From positions 1 to 35,449 of the forward strand of contig DPDG01000109.1 in assembly GCA_003526375.1 (NCBI GenBank): 35,449 nt of DNA. Reading direction: 5' to 3'. Numbering within the stretch: the first letter of the stretch is position 1; every line of letters begins with the position of its first letter. Positions 23,180 through 31,907 of the stretch are shown here, piece after piece. Position numbers and translations under genes: made by a program. The notes beneath the pieces are model-generated. The model ran no database searches, had not been told where the DNA came from, and was given only the letters and a program-made list of their open reading frames with translations. This stretch comes from Lentisphaeria bacterium. GTDB taxonomy: Bacteria > Verrucomicrobiota > Lentisphaeria > Victivallales > UBA1829.

Positions 23180-24373
23180 TCAAAGGTGCGGGCATGCCTT
23201 TTCGAAGGCATCCAGGTCACTCATGAGTTTTGCTGTGACAAGCAATGCCGCTCCTACGGCTCCGCATTCTTCATCAGCGCCGCGGCAGATCAGTTTCAGC
23301 CCCTGCGAAGCAAAAGGGAAAAGCAGTGTGCGGATACGCTTTTCCAGTGCATGGAAAAACGTTTCTCCCAATTCTGTCAGTTCACCGGTCAGGATCAGAT
23401 ATCCGGGCGACAGATTGTTGATCTGATTTGCCAATGCGACAGAGAGAAAACGGAGAGGAATATCAAGCAGTTGTTCCGCTTTCCGGTCTCCATTGCGGTA
23501 GAGTTCCGCCAGAGCGGGGAAAGTCAGTTCCGGGTCCCGGAACGCTTTCTGCGCTTCCAGCAGTATCGCATCAGTGGAGCATCGTGTTTCAAGACACCCT
23601 TTTCTGCCGCAGGCGCATGGAATGCCATCCGGTTCACAGATATTGTGTCCCAGTTCTCCGCCATGGCGTTCTTTTCCATGAATAATCTTTCCATCGACCG
23701 CCATTGCCATGCCGATGCCGCTTCCGGCAGAGACCATCAGAGTGTTTCCCTGCCTGCTTTCCGGATGCCGGATCAGTTCGTCATACATGCGGCAGATCAT
23801 CATATCGGAAAATTCCGGTTCAATCTGGAATTTTGCAACAAAAAAGTCCCGCAGGTTCAGATTGTTCAGTTCCGGAAAGTTGGCGATATCATTCAGATGT
23901 GTTCCGGACTCCATGCCCGCTCCGAAGGTAGATACGCCGACTCCCGCCAGTTTATCATCCGCGAAACGGATCAGGCGTCTTGTGATATTCTCCAGCGTTT
24001 CCAGAAAAAGAGAACGTGTGCGCTGCATCTGAAAGAACGCCTGTTCACGCACCTTGACTCTGCCGCGCAGATCAGTTACGGTCCCGATGATTCCATTGGG
24101 GTCCAGAGCGATGCCGATCACATATTTCCCGTCCGGATTCAGTGTAAGCTGTTCACGGGGCCTGCCGTGGCGCAATTCCGTTTTTCCGCTGGAAATCAGC
24201 AGTCCGCGTTCCAGGAGATCGCGTACCGCCCGCGTTACCGTGGTATTGTCGCAATTCATCTTGTGCGCCAGTTCGATCCGGGAAAGGGAATCATGCTGAA
24301 GCAGGAGTTCCAGCAGTGCCAGCATATTACGTGCTTTGATGTCATTCAGCTTCAGTATTTTTTCTTTTTTCAT
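23180..24373 (-). CDS. ROK-family transcriptional regulator
   Basis: The ATG at 24373 (397 residues) has AAAGG five to six bases upstream and begins MKKEKILKLNDIKARNMLAL; a longer frame to 24526 has no support. Residues 10-75 are a winged helix (HDSLSRIELAHKMNCDNTTVTRAV, GLLISSG, GRPREQL). The rest is the ROK fold with E240-L-G-H243 and the zinc motif CACGRKGCLE (C253, C255, C260). The nucleotide-binding DxGxT strand is replaced by GIALDPNGIIG, so it should be a sugar sensor rather than a kinase. It is transcribed divergently from the transketolase operon and probably represses it, by analogy with NagC and XylR. Confidence 0.9.
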   Translation of the reverse strand: MKKEKILKLNDIKARNMLALLELLLQHDSLSRIELAHKMNCDNTTVTRAVRDLLERGLLISSGKTELRHGRPREQLTLNPDGKYVIGIALDPNGIIGTVTDLRGRVKVREQAFFQMQRTRSLFLETLENITRRLIRFADDKLAGVGVSTFGAGMESGTHLNDIANFPELNNLNLRDFFVAKFQIEPEFSDMMICRMYDELIRHPESRQGNTLMVSAGSGIGMAMAVDGKIIHGKERHGGELGHNICEPDGIPCACGRKGCLETRCSTDAILLEAQKAFRDPELTFPALAELYRNGDRKAEQLLDIPLRFLSVALANQINNLSPGYLILTGELTELGETFFHALEKRIRTLLFPFASQGLKLICRGADEECGAVGAALLVTAKLMSDLDAFEKACPHL

Positions 24374-24422
24374 GGGAACCTTTCTATGCTTTGACCATGT
24401 AAAATACCATAGATTCTGCAAT

Positions 24423-24476
24423 TTGTCAAAAAAATTGGAAAAGACGATTGACAAAAAAGGAAAGACGATATATAAT
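24423..24476 (+). promoter_or_regulatory. Perfect-consensus promoter and inverted repeat ahead of the split transketolase operon
   Basis: TTGACA (24448-24453) and TATAAT (24471-24476) are both perfect and exactly 17 bp apart. The -35 is the right half of an inverted repeat TTGTCAA (24423-24429) and TTGACAA (24448-24454), and two near-copies of GAAAAGACGA lie in the same stretch. So strong a promoter is expected to be held by a repressor; the divergent ROK protein is the natural candidate, by inference. Confidence 0.75.
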
Positions 24477-24525
24477 AGATAAGAGAAAATAAATATCGGT
24501 TCTATAACAGACAGGAGTTGAAGCA

Positions 24526-25350
24526 ATGAACGATATTCAAAAAGAAGAGTGCCTTGATTTGGCGCGGAAGGTCAGATTGCATTGTCTGAACATGGTTTAC
24601 CGTGGAAAAAGCGGACACATTGGCAGTATGCTTTCAACTGCGGATGTTTATTCCGTTCTTTACACTCGGGTATTAAATGTTTTTCCGGAGCAGCCGGAAA
24701 AAGAAAGCCGTGACCGTTTTATCCTCAGCAAAGGGCACGGCGGAGCCGCTCTGCTGGCAACTCTCGCCGAGCGCGGTTTTTTCCCGATGGAATGGCTGAA
24801 TGGTTATTATCAGGACAACGGCAAATTGAGCGGTCATATCTCCCATCACATTCCGGGAGTGGAGTTTTCCACCGGCTCCCTGGGGCATGGGCTGCCGGTC
24901 GCCTGCGGCATGGCGATGGCTGCAAAACAGGCAAAAAAGACTCACAGAGTATTCTGCATGGTCAGCGACGGCGATCTGAATGAAGGATCATCCTGGGAAG
25001 CGATCATGCTCGCCGGCCAGCACCGCTGGGACAATCTGATCATGTTGGTGGACTACAACCGTCTTCAGGCGCTCGGAGCATCGGAGGATATCATTGACCT
25101 GGAACCGCTTGCCCCGAAACTGGAAATGTTCGGCTGGAAAGTTGCGGCAGTCGACGGTCACGACTGCGAAGCGATCGAAGACGTTCTTCTGAAACTGCCG
25201 CTGGAATCCGGCAGACCGAGCGCCGTCATTTTCAAAACGGTAAAAGGCAAGGGAGTCAGCTTCATGGAAAACGACTACAAGTGGCATTACGGCGGTTTGA
25301 CCGCTGAACTTCTCGAACAGGCAATCAAGGAAGTGGAAGGTGCGGAATGA
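24526..25350 (+). CDS. Transketolase, N-terminal (ThDP-binding) subunit
   Basis: The 274-residue protein matches the first third of transketolase. It has SGHIGSMLSTADVYSVLY (H31), SKGHGGAALLATLAERGFFP (H71), TGSLGHGLPVACGMAMA (H121), and the cofactor motif SDGDLNEGSSWEA (147-159) ending in DYNRLQ. Split transketolases transfer two-carbon ketol units between sugars and have been assigned to special sugar pathways, such as D-apiose and sulfoquinovose breakdown, besides general pentose metabolism. The stop overlaps the start of the C subunit by four bases, so the two are made as a pair. Which ketose it serves here is not clear, as no kinase or isomerase is in the operon. Confidence 0.93.
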   Translation: MNDIQKEECLDLARKVRLHCLNMVYRGKSGHIGSMLSTADVYSVLYTRVLNVFPEQPEKESRDRFILSKGHGGAALLATLAERGFFPMEWLNGYYQDNGKLSGHISHHIPGVEFSTGSLGHGLPVACGMAMAAKQAKKTHRVFCMVSDGDLNEGSSWEAIMLAGQHRWDNLIMLVDYNRLQALGASEDIIDLEPLAPKLEMFGWKVAAVDGHDCEAIEDVLLKLPLESGRPSAVIFKTVKGKGVSFMENDYKWHYGGLTAELLEQAIKEVEGAE

Positions 25351-26273
25351 GAAAAGCATTTAATCAGGAGTTGCTGAAAATCGCGGAGAAAGATCCCCGT
25401 GTGTTTATGATTCTTGCGGATATCGGGTATGGCGAAATCGAAGGATTTGCCAATGCGTTCCCGGATCGTTTCATCAACTGCGGTGTGGCGGAGCAGAATA
25501 TGACCGGCGTCGCCTGCGGCGTAGCGATGGAAGGGAATATTGCAATCACTTACTCCATTGCGAACTTTCCGACTCTGCGCTGTCTGGAACAGATCCGCAA
25601 CGATGTGTGCTATCACAATGCCAATGTCAAGATCGTAATCATCGGCGGCGGCGTTGCTTACGGCGAATTGGGAATTTCACACCATTCCACGGAGGATATT
25701 GCGGTTATGCGTGCCTTGCCGAATATGGTGGTGCTTGCCCCCTGCGATATTGCTGAAGCCCGTGCGGCAACCCATGCGATGATGGCTTACAACGGACCGG
25801 TCTACTACCGCTGCGGCTATAAGAACGAACCGGATATCCATGAACAGCCCGTTCAGTTCAGGATCGGCGGTTCGATCCGTGTCCGTGACGGGAATGCCGC
25901 AACAGTGTTCTTTTCCGGTACAGTCGGCATCAATGCCAAGCGTGCGGTGGACGCACTGGCGGCGGAAGGAATCCGCTGCCGTCTGGTGAGCTTGCACTCC
26001 ATCAAGCCCATTGACAAAGAAGCGATTGTTTCCGCCGCAAAGGAAACCGGCGGAATTATCGTGGTGGAGGAGCATAACCTTTCCGGCGGAGTCGGAAGCG
26101 CGGTCGCTGAAGTGCTCATGGATGAAGGCTGCGGCAATATTCCTTTCCGGAGAATTGCATTTCAGGATGTGAATGTGACAAAAGTCGGTTCACAGATCTG
26201 GCTGCGCGATCAGTACGGACTTGGTGTCTGCGATATCGTCAACGCTGTGAAAAGCATCGGGAAACGGGGATGA
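25347..26273 (+). CDS. Transketolase, C-terminal subunit
   Basis: The 308-residue protein contains the pyrimidine-binding domain, with the cofactor-activating E49 in NCGVAEQNMTGVACGVA, the HHSTEDIAVMRALPNMVVLAP segment (split here as HHSTEDIAVMR then ALPNMVVLAP) and the C-terminal transketolase domain (RLVSLHSIKPIDKEA, VVEEHNLSGGVGSAVAEV). It completes the enzyme encoded by the preceding gene, which it overlaps by ATGA. It in turn overlaps the lipoprotein gene by four bases, so enzyme and surface protein are translationally linked. Confidence 0.93.
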   Translation: MRKAFNQELLKIAEKDPRVFMILADIGYGEIEGFANAFPDRFINCGVAEQNMTGVACGVAMEGNIAITYSIANFPTLRCLEQIRNDVCYHNANVKIVIIGGGVAYGELGISHHSTEDIAVMRALPNMVVLAPCDIAEARAATHAMMAYNGPVYYRCGYKNEPDIHEQPVQFRIGGSIRVRDGNAATVFFSGTVGINAKRAVDALAAEGIRCRLVSLHSIKPIDKEAIVSAAKETGGIIVVEEHNLSGGVGSAVAEVLMDEGCGNIPFRRIAFQDVNVTKVGSQIWLRDQYGLGVCDIVNAVKSIGKRG

Positions 26274-27028
26274 AGAAGATCTGGCTCTTTCTGCCGGCGC
26301 TGCTGCTCGGAGGCTGTACTGCCCGGACTCCGGAAATGGCAGCAGGATATACGGATGATCCGGCTGTCATGGAGTCCGGAGACGCCTGGAAAAAAGCCGC
26401 GGCTTACGATCTTTACGGAGCTGCGGAACAGTTCAGGGATGCGCATCCGGAAATACGCAGACTCTATGACAACAAAGTGCAGTGTCCGGGGAAAGTGTCC
26501 CTGCTGTATGACAGCCGATATCTCTACGTCCATGCAGAACTTCAGGATGATGATCTGGTTGCGGAATCAGACGGCGACCAGGTCATGCTGTGCAATTTCG
26601 GGGATGTATTTGAAATCTTCCTGAAACCGGCGGATGCCAACCATTACTGGGAAATCCACATCTCACCGAAAAATCAGAAACTGGTTCTTTTTTATCCCGG
26701 GCGCGGATATCATTTCCTGCCCTCTGTCGGACCGCGGAAGAAAAGCCCGCTGCCGGGGCTGAAAAGTTCCGTGCGCCTGAACGGGACACTGAACCGGCGC
26801 ATGGACAAAGACCGGTCCTGGAGTGTCACAGTTGCAATTCCGCTTGCCGAACTTGCGGCGCAGGGAATCGGATTGAAACCGGGAAGCAGATGGAAAATAC
26901 TGACTGCCCGCTACAACTATTCCAGTCATCAGCCGAACAGGGAGCTGACAACCTGTCCACAGTTGAAGAAACTGAATTTTCATGCTCATGAAGAATATGC
27001 AGAGCTTATTCTGAAAGATGCAGAATGA
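26270..27028 (+). CDS. Lipoprotein with CBM9-like carbohydrate-binding domain
   Basis: The 252-residue product has a lipoprotein signal (LPALLLGGC, lipidated C16). The mature part resembles the family 9-like carbohydrate-binding fold: a preceding substrate-display segment, VSLLYDSRYLYVHAELQDDD (75-94), FGDVFEIFLKP with an acidic edge, HYWEIHISPKNQ, SWSVTVAIPLAEL and a conserved WKILTARYNYS strand. Such domains are found in proteins that bind sugars at the cell surface. It starts inside the end of the transketolase C gene (ATGA), an unusual partner for a cytosolic enzyme. It is probably anchored in the outer or inner membrane and may deliver or sense the operon's sugar. Confidence 0.8.
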   Translation: MKKIWLFLPALLLGGCTARTPEMAAGYTDDPAVMESGDAWKKAAAYDLYGAAEQFRDAHPEIRRLYDNKVQCPGKVSLLYDSRYLYVHAELQDDDLVAESDGDQVMLCNFGDVFEIFLKPADANHYWEIHISPKNQKLVLFYPGRGYHFLPSVGPRKKSPLPGLKSSVRLNGTLNRRMDKDRSWSVTVAIPLAELAAQGIGLKPGSRWKILTARYNYSSHQPNRELTTCPQLKKLNFHAHEEYAELILKDAE

Positions 27029-27186
27029 ATCCTGCTGCCACTCGTTGCAGAGTTTATCCAGAGGCTCTCTGAGACCCGGCAGGAATCATTGATCTTTTCT
27101 GCATCGCAGTTTCCGGATTCCGCCATGGGGCGGGGAATTGATTATAGACGGCGGTTATGCCGCCATGGAAAGGAAAAATCGAATTT

Positions 27187-27957
27187 ATGAAACGTCTTGA
27201 AGGAAAAACGGTGCTGATTACCGGGGGAGCCCAGGGAATCGGACGCGCCGGTGCGGAACTTTTCGCCAAAGAAGGTGCAAAAGTTGTAATTGCAGATATC
27301 AATGAAAAACTCGGTGCGGAAACGGCACAGGCAATCGGAGCGGAATTTATCCGCTGTGATGTATCGCGCTCGGAAGATGTGCGGTCCCTGATCGACAGTC
27401 TCCCCGCATTGGATGTCATCTACAACAACGCATCAATCTACTGGGTAGGACATGATACCCGGATTACGGATATTGCAGAGGAAGACTGGGACCGGATCAT
27501 TGCGATCAATCTCAAGAGCGTTTATCTGTTCTGCAAATACGGGATTCCCCGCCTGATGGAACGCGGCGGGTCGGTAATCAATACGGCATCCAGCGCCGGC
27601 GTGATCGGTATTCCGGGCTGCGATGCCTATACCGCAGCCAAAGGCGCCACGGTGCAGTTGACAAAATCCATGGCTGCCGAATACGGCAGATACGGAATCC
27701 GGGTGAACTGCATTGCTCCTGCGGCGATTATGACCCCCATGATGCGGCAGAGCAATCCGGAGAATTCGACGTTTGATGAGGAACGTTTTCTGAAACTGCG
27801 TACTCCGCTGCGCCGTTACGGGACGCCGGAGGAAATCGCAAAGATCGCGCTTTTCCTTGCGTCCGATGAATCAAGTTATCTGAATGGTGCGATTATTGTG
27901 GCAGATGGCGGGATCACGATCAACGGAGATTTATCCTATCCGGATCAGGCCGTTTGA
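27187..27957 (+). CDS. Short-chain dehydrogenase/reductase (SDR)
   Basis: The ATG at 27187 (256 residues) follows GGAAAGGA by about ten bases and begins MKRLEGKTVLITGGAQGIG, a standard SDR start. Visible are the coenzyme motif TGGAQGIG (12-19), D38, suggesting NAD rather than NADP, the NNAS motif near 80, and the catalytic triad S135, Y148 and K152 (YTAAK). The C-terminus ends LNGAIIVADGGITING. It oxidises or reduces a secondary alcohol, most likely a sugar or polyol of the same pathway as the transketolase. A 158-base gap separates it from the lipoprotein gene. A hairpin terminator follows. Confidence 0.93.
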   Translation: MKRLEGKTVLITGGAQGIGRAGAELFAKEGAKVVIADINEKLGAETAQAIGAEFIRCDVSRSEDVRSLIDSLPALDVIYNNASIYWVGHDTRITDIAEEDWDRIIAINLKSVYLFCKYGIPRLMERGGSVINTASSAGVIGIPGCDAYTAAKGATVQLTKSMAAEYGRYGIRVNCIAPAAIMTPMMRQSNPENSTFDEERFLKLRTPLRRYGTPEEIAKIALFLASDESSYLNGAIIVADGGITINGDLSYPDQAV

Positions 27958-27996
27958 AAATGCGGAGGATAAACCGGCAAAGGCTTTATAATGGAG

Positions 27997-28033
27997 AAAT
28001 GGTTATGGCTGATAGGCAGTCATAACCATTTTT
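27997..28033 (+). terminator. Rho-independent-type terminator of the transketolase/SDR operon
   Basis: AAATGGTTATG (27997-28007) pairs perfectly with CATAACCATTT (28021-28031) around a 13-base loop, and T residues follow. It lies 40 bases after the SDR stop. Confidence 0.7.
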
Positions 28034-28296
28034 CTGCTTATATATCCGCAACCATATTCTGACCGGCTCCGGAACCCTGAATACGCAAACCTGCGTCTGA
28101 CCGCTTGCAGTAAACTCTGCAAGAGGCGCAGTGGAGATGAGTCTGGCTTATCCGGGTAAGTGAAAGGGATATCTCCTGTCATTTGTTCTGAAAAGTCCTG
28201 AATTTCGAACAAAACACCCTGCAAAATTAAGTTCCGGGATCATTTCAGCGTTATATTCAAATACCGGTTGAGTATCATATTTTTTCAGAAAGCAGT
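28034..28296. other. Gap without an assignable gene
   Basis: About 260 bases between the terminator and the GntR promoter. A 73-codon open frame on the minus strand (28003-28224) overlaps the terminator and has no recognisable domain or good start. I see no RNA gene or repeat here. Confidence 0.4.
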
Positions 28297-28324
28297 TTGA
28301 AAAAAATTATTTTTAAGCTATCTT
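28297..28324 (+). promoter_or_regulatory. Candidate promoter of the GntR-type regulator
   Basis: TTGAAA (28297-28302) and TATCTT (28319-28324) are 16 bp apart in an AT-rich stretch, 43 bases before the start codon. Confidence 0.45.
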
Positions 28325-28367
28325 CCGGAATATTACTTTTAACTGACAGAATATTGAGGGTGATAAA

Positions 28368-29390
28368 ATGACAGCGGGTAATGTCCCTGTCTATATGCAA
28401 ACATATAAACAGCTGCTGAAAGAGATCCGGGATGGTGTCTGGAAAACTGGTGACCGTCTTCCGGCGGATATGGTTTTTGCAAAAAAACTGGGAATTAACC
28501 ATTTGACTCTGAAGAAAGCAATGATCCGCCTTGCCGCGGAAGGGTATCTGACCAGAACCCGCGGGCGCGGGACGTTCGTCGCTGATGTGTTACCGAAAGC
28601 AAAGAGCTTGGCTTCAGGAAAACGGGTGGCTGTAATTTATGACATTGTACATGAAAGTTCCTTTCAAAGTGATATTTTCCTCAGTATTTATAAAGAAGTG
28701 GGAGAAATGGGGCTGAATTTAGAACTTCTTTCTGCCAATCAGAGCCGGACGACACAGTTCAGGCAGATCATTTCACTGTTTTCCGATTCAGATTCCGCAG
28801 GTTGTATTGTCTGGTCACTGATGGATCTCCGGCAGTTGGAAAAACTGGCTGCGGCAAAACCTCAGGGCTATCCTCTGATTTTTATTAATCATAAACCGGA
28901 ACAGGATATTCAAGGATTTGATTTTTCCGGATACGATGATTTTGGTTCCGGCCGCCGGATGGGGGAATATATCAGTTCTCTTGGTTTTAAACATTGTATT
29001 ATCTGTCAGGCGGCGGATTACAGAAAACGGATTACGAATCTGCAACGGATAACAGGGCTGCGTTCCAGTCTGAAAAATCCCCCAGAGCTGTTTTGCCGTT
29101 ATGGCGCGGATAAACAGGAACCCTTGCTTTCTTTTCTGCAAGAACGAAAAAAACAGGAGAAAACAGCTGTTGTTTTTATTGCCGATACGGATTATTCCGC
29201 TTCCCTGAACAGCCTTCAGCAGACACAGCTGACACCTTTTGTTTTTTTTACGGCATTGGCACCCTGCTGCCGCGGGATACTCTTATCCTGCAAAGAGATG
29301 GGAACTAATGCCGTTAAAATTTTGAAGACCCGCCGCAACGGAGACGACAGTTTTTCCATTTCCCTCCGTGCCGCAGGCAAAATTATCTGA
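28368..29390 (+). CDS. GntR-type regulator with a LacI-like sensor domain
   Basis: The 340-residue protein has a GntR winged helix at about 5-72 (VPVYMQTYKQLLKEIRDGVW, TGDRLPADMVFAKKLGINHL, GYLTRTRGRGTFVAD) and a periplasmic-binding-like domain behind it (KRVAVIYDIVHES, GCIVWSLMDLRQL, PLIFINHKPEQDIQGFDFSG). This is the AraR-like layout, in which sugar binding releases DNA. GAGGG precedes the ATG by eight bases. It ends one base before the end of the convergent GH38-like gene. It probably regulates the adjacent GH38/GH123/pseudopilin cluster; its operator was not identified. Confidence 0.88.
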   Translation: MTAGNVPVYMQTYKQLLKEIRDGVWKTGDRLPADMVFAKKLGINHLTLKKAMIRLAAEGYLTRTRGRGTFVADVLPKAKSLASGKRVAVIYDIVHESSFQSDIFLSIYKEVGEMGLNLELLSANQSRTTQFRQIISLFSDSDSAGCIVWSLMDLRQLEKLAAAKPQGYPLIFINHKPEQDIQGFDFSGYDDFGSGRRMGEYISSLGFKHCIICQAADYRKRITNLQRITGLRSSLKNPPELFCRYGADKQEPLLSFLQERKKQEKTAVVFIADTDYSASLNSLQQTQLTPFVFFTALAPCCRGILLSCKEMGTNAVKILKTRRNGDDSFSISLRAAGKII

Positions 29391-31883
29391 TTATTCTGCT
29401 TTTCTGATTTCAAATGGAGCCAGAGTCAAACTGAGTTTTTTTCCGCAGAACAGGATATGGCAGGTGTATTCTTCTCCTGAAGTATTTTCCAGATACAGGG
29501 TTCCGTTTTCATCGGAATGGGCGCGGATCTGTCCCGGCAGATTGGAAATCATGCAGGATTCGGCAGCAAAACCGGGTTTGCTTGTCAACGCTGTTGCATT
29601 TTCCCATGCCTGATGAGCCAGTGCAGTACTGAATTTTTCCGGCAACAGAAACAGAGAGTATTCGAAAGTGTCCAAGACAGGGAACCAGGCTGGAGCATCT
29701 GTATTGCAGATATTATTAAACAGCATTGCGAAGATAAAGTTGCTTTCCGGTTCAAGCGGTAAACTTTTTTTCCATTGAGCTGTATGAAGTCCGCCGAATT
29801 CGATAACAGGAGCGTCCGGACAGCAGAGGATTGCGGAAAAACGATTTGTTTCCAATGCGGTATAACGGGAGCAGTAAAACAGATCCTGCATGGCTCCGGG
29901 CAACAGTTCGGACAAGGTTGCTGTTCCGCAGTTCTGATCAAAATAAAATTTGCCTTTTTTTCCGGTAAACGGGAATGCTGTATAAAAACAGCTTTTCAGA
30001 GGGCTTTCCGGTTTATTGATCCGAATGGAAAAATCAATTCTCGGCAGTTGTTTCCAGACACGGAAACGGATCTCGACTGCCGCATTGCCAATTCTGCCGC
30101 TTTGAAGGATTGTGCAGAACAACTCTCCGTCTGCCTCTGTTCTGCCGTGTTTGCCTTCCATTCTCATCAAACTGCGCTGTTTACTTGGCTTTAAACCGCA
30201 ATTCTCTCCGGCCGTACCGGAATCATGCAGGACTTCACAGAAAACTTCTCCCATAGTAAAACCGGAATTCACGCAATAACTTTTGCCGTTTTTGTCGTGA
30301 ATGTTATATAAGGTGCCATCATCTGCAAATTCAAATGTGAAATAGGAGGTAATCAATGCCGCCGGTATTTTTTCATCCGGCGGAGTGGGCGGTACATCAT
30401 ACCTGTCGGAAAAAACTGGAGTGCAGCGCCGGATTCCCCATGCTGGAACATTTTCTGCATAAAGCATCCAGCGGTTCAAACCGATGTATTGACGCGGAAT
30501 TTCCTTTCCACTGCAGTTTTTCAATGAGATCAACTGCGGCGCGTAAGAACCCAGGTAAAGTTCTGTTGTTCCGGATGTCTCATGTTCTGCATGATTTCGG
30601 ATTACGATTGCTTCCGTTTCACACTGTGCGGCGGAACTTTCAGTATGTAATTCCAAATCATGAGTCATGCGGTTGGCAGATTCCGCGTAGGCAGCCTTGC
30701 ATGCCCAACTGGTTCTGCAACGGTCAAAACAGGATGCCTGCAACCCGTCAGGACTGTTTTCCGCCAGTTTCTGCCAGCCCCAGTGATTGAGTCCGAACGT
30801 ATGATCTGCCATAAGCATAAGATTTTCCAGCAGGACTTCGTTTTTTCCATTCCGGATACGCTGGGAATCATATCTTCTTTGAGCGGAGCGATATTGTTTC
30901 AGTGAGGAGGGAATTGCATTCATCCGCAGATTCCAGGGGTCCGTCAACAGTCCCTGGATTTCCGGAATGACAGACGCATATTTCTGTTCCATTTGATGAA
31001 AGAAGTGACAGGGTGTCGTCAATATGATTTCCGGGAAATCACCTGTGGCATTGATCCGCCGGACTAATTCGGCTGCATGGGGGGAGGGAGCCCGGTTATC
31101 ACCTCCATATTGAAGCATGATTTCTTCATAAGGATAATTTTCCTGCTGCAAGCGGTCCAGAAGTATTTGAAGAACCTCTTTTGCCCGGAACCGTTTCTCT
31201 GGATTTTCTCCGTGCATCAGAGGCTTAATGCCCATATCGGAACAGCCTGTAAATTCAGGCATGCCATGATAAGCGATAAAGTGACTGCCGAGTCCGTATA
31301 CGGGGAACGGATAGTTTGATTCGCAGGAGTTTTCAGAACGGTCATTTCCGATGTTCCAGACAAGAATGCGCCCGCCGCTTTTGGATTTCAGATAGAACAG
31401 ATGCGGCAGATCCGCCCAGGGCAGCTCCGTCTGGAATGCACCTGTTCCGGCGATGAGATAACGCAATCCGGCTTCATTCATCAGCCGGGGCAGTTCACCG
31501 GCAAATCCGCCGATATCATCAAGAATGGCACATTTCACGGGGAATCCGTATTTTTTACCCAATTCAACAGGGCGCGCCACATTGGCGAGAAGCTCTGCAA
31601 AGGAAGCGGTTTCAGTCAGCATTTGCATATCGAATGCCCCGGCTTCCATCTGACCGTTCCGCAACAGTTTCAGCAAACGCTCCCTCATGTTTTGCGGGCG
31701 GCATTTCAGATAATTCCTTACCAGGCTGCCGCTTTCGATTGTCCAGTGATATTCCGGATCCGCCTCACAGTAACGGATTCCCTGATCCAATGCATGGAGC
31801 TGCTGGGAAATGACTTCTTCTGCCAGATCCGTAAAACCAATATCGAAGTGCGTATGATGAATCAGATGGATCTTTTTAATCAT
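29391..31883 (-). CDS. GH38-like (alpha-mannosidase-type) glycoside hydrolase
   Basis: The 830-residue protein begins MIKKIHLIHHTHFDIGFTDL, where H10, H12 and D14 match the zinc-binding start of GH38 barrels. The motif LDDIGGFAGELPRLMNEAGL (121-140) occupies the place of the D-x-F-G nucleophile segment, making D122 the likely nucleophile. QYGGDNRAPSPHAAELV supports the same fold, and a long beta-rich C-terminal half is typical. No signal peptide is present, so it should act in the cytosol on imported oligosaccharides. It is similar to GH38 relatives annotated as DUF5054, so mannose specificity is not assured. It follows the GH123-like gene by 24 bases. Confidence 0.8.
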   Translation of the reverse strand: MIKKIHLIHHTHFDIGFTDLAEEVISQQLHALDQGIRYCEADPEYHWTIESGSLVRNYLKCRPQNMRERLLKLLRNGQMEAGAFDMQMLTETASFAELLANVARPVELGKKYGFPVKCAILDDIGGFAGELPRLMNEAGLRYLIAGTGAFQTELPWADLPHLFYLKSKSGGRILVWNIGNDRSENSCESNYPFPVYGLGSHFIAYHGMPEFTGCSDMGIKPLMHGENPEKRFRAKEVLQILLDRLQQENYPYEEIMLQYGGDNRAPSPHAAELVRRINATGDFPEIILTTPCHFFHQMEQKYASVIPEIQGLLTDPWNLRMNAIPSSLKQYRSAQRRYDSQRIRNGKNEVLLENLMLMADHTFGLNHWGWQKLAENSPDGLQASCFDRCRTSWACKAAYAESANRMTHDLELHTESSAAQCETEAIVIRNHAEHETSGTTELYLGSYAPQLISLKNCSGKEIPRQYIGLNRWMLYAENVPAWGIRRCTPVFSDRYDVPPTPPDEKIPAALITSYFTFEFADDGTLYNIHDKNGKSYCVNSGFTMGEVFCEVLHDSGTAGENCGLKPSKQRSLMRMEGKHGRTEADGELFCTILQSGRIGNAAVEIRFRVWKQLPRIDFSIRINKPESPLKSCFYTAFPFTGKKGKFYFDQNCGTATLSELLPGAMQDLFYCSRYTALETNRFSAILCCPDAPVIEFGGLHTAQWKKSLPLEPESNFIFAMLFNNICNTDAPAWFPVLDTFEYSLFLLPEKFSTALAHQAWENATALTSKPGFAAESCMISNLPGQIRAHSDENGTLYLENTSGEEYTCHILFCGKKLSLTLAPFEIRKAE

Positions 31884-31907
31884 TTCTTATGTTCTTCCTG
31901 TTCTGTA

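Noticed and set aside
23072..24394. 440-codon plus-strand open frame
   Set aside because: It is entirely antisense to the ROK gene, which has clear motifs. The frame is a by-product of codon bias.
19926..26273. Complete pyruvate dehydrogenase complex locus
   Set aside because: Only E1 subunits are present. The nearby ThDP genes belong to transketolase and no E2 or E3 sequence is visible.
28003..28224. 73-codon minus-strand open frame in the gap after the SDR gene
   Set aside because: It ends inside the terminator hairpin region and has no known domain. It could be a decayed gene but the evidence is too weak.
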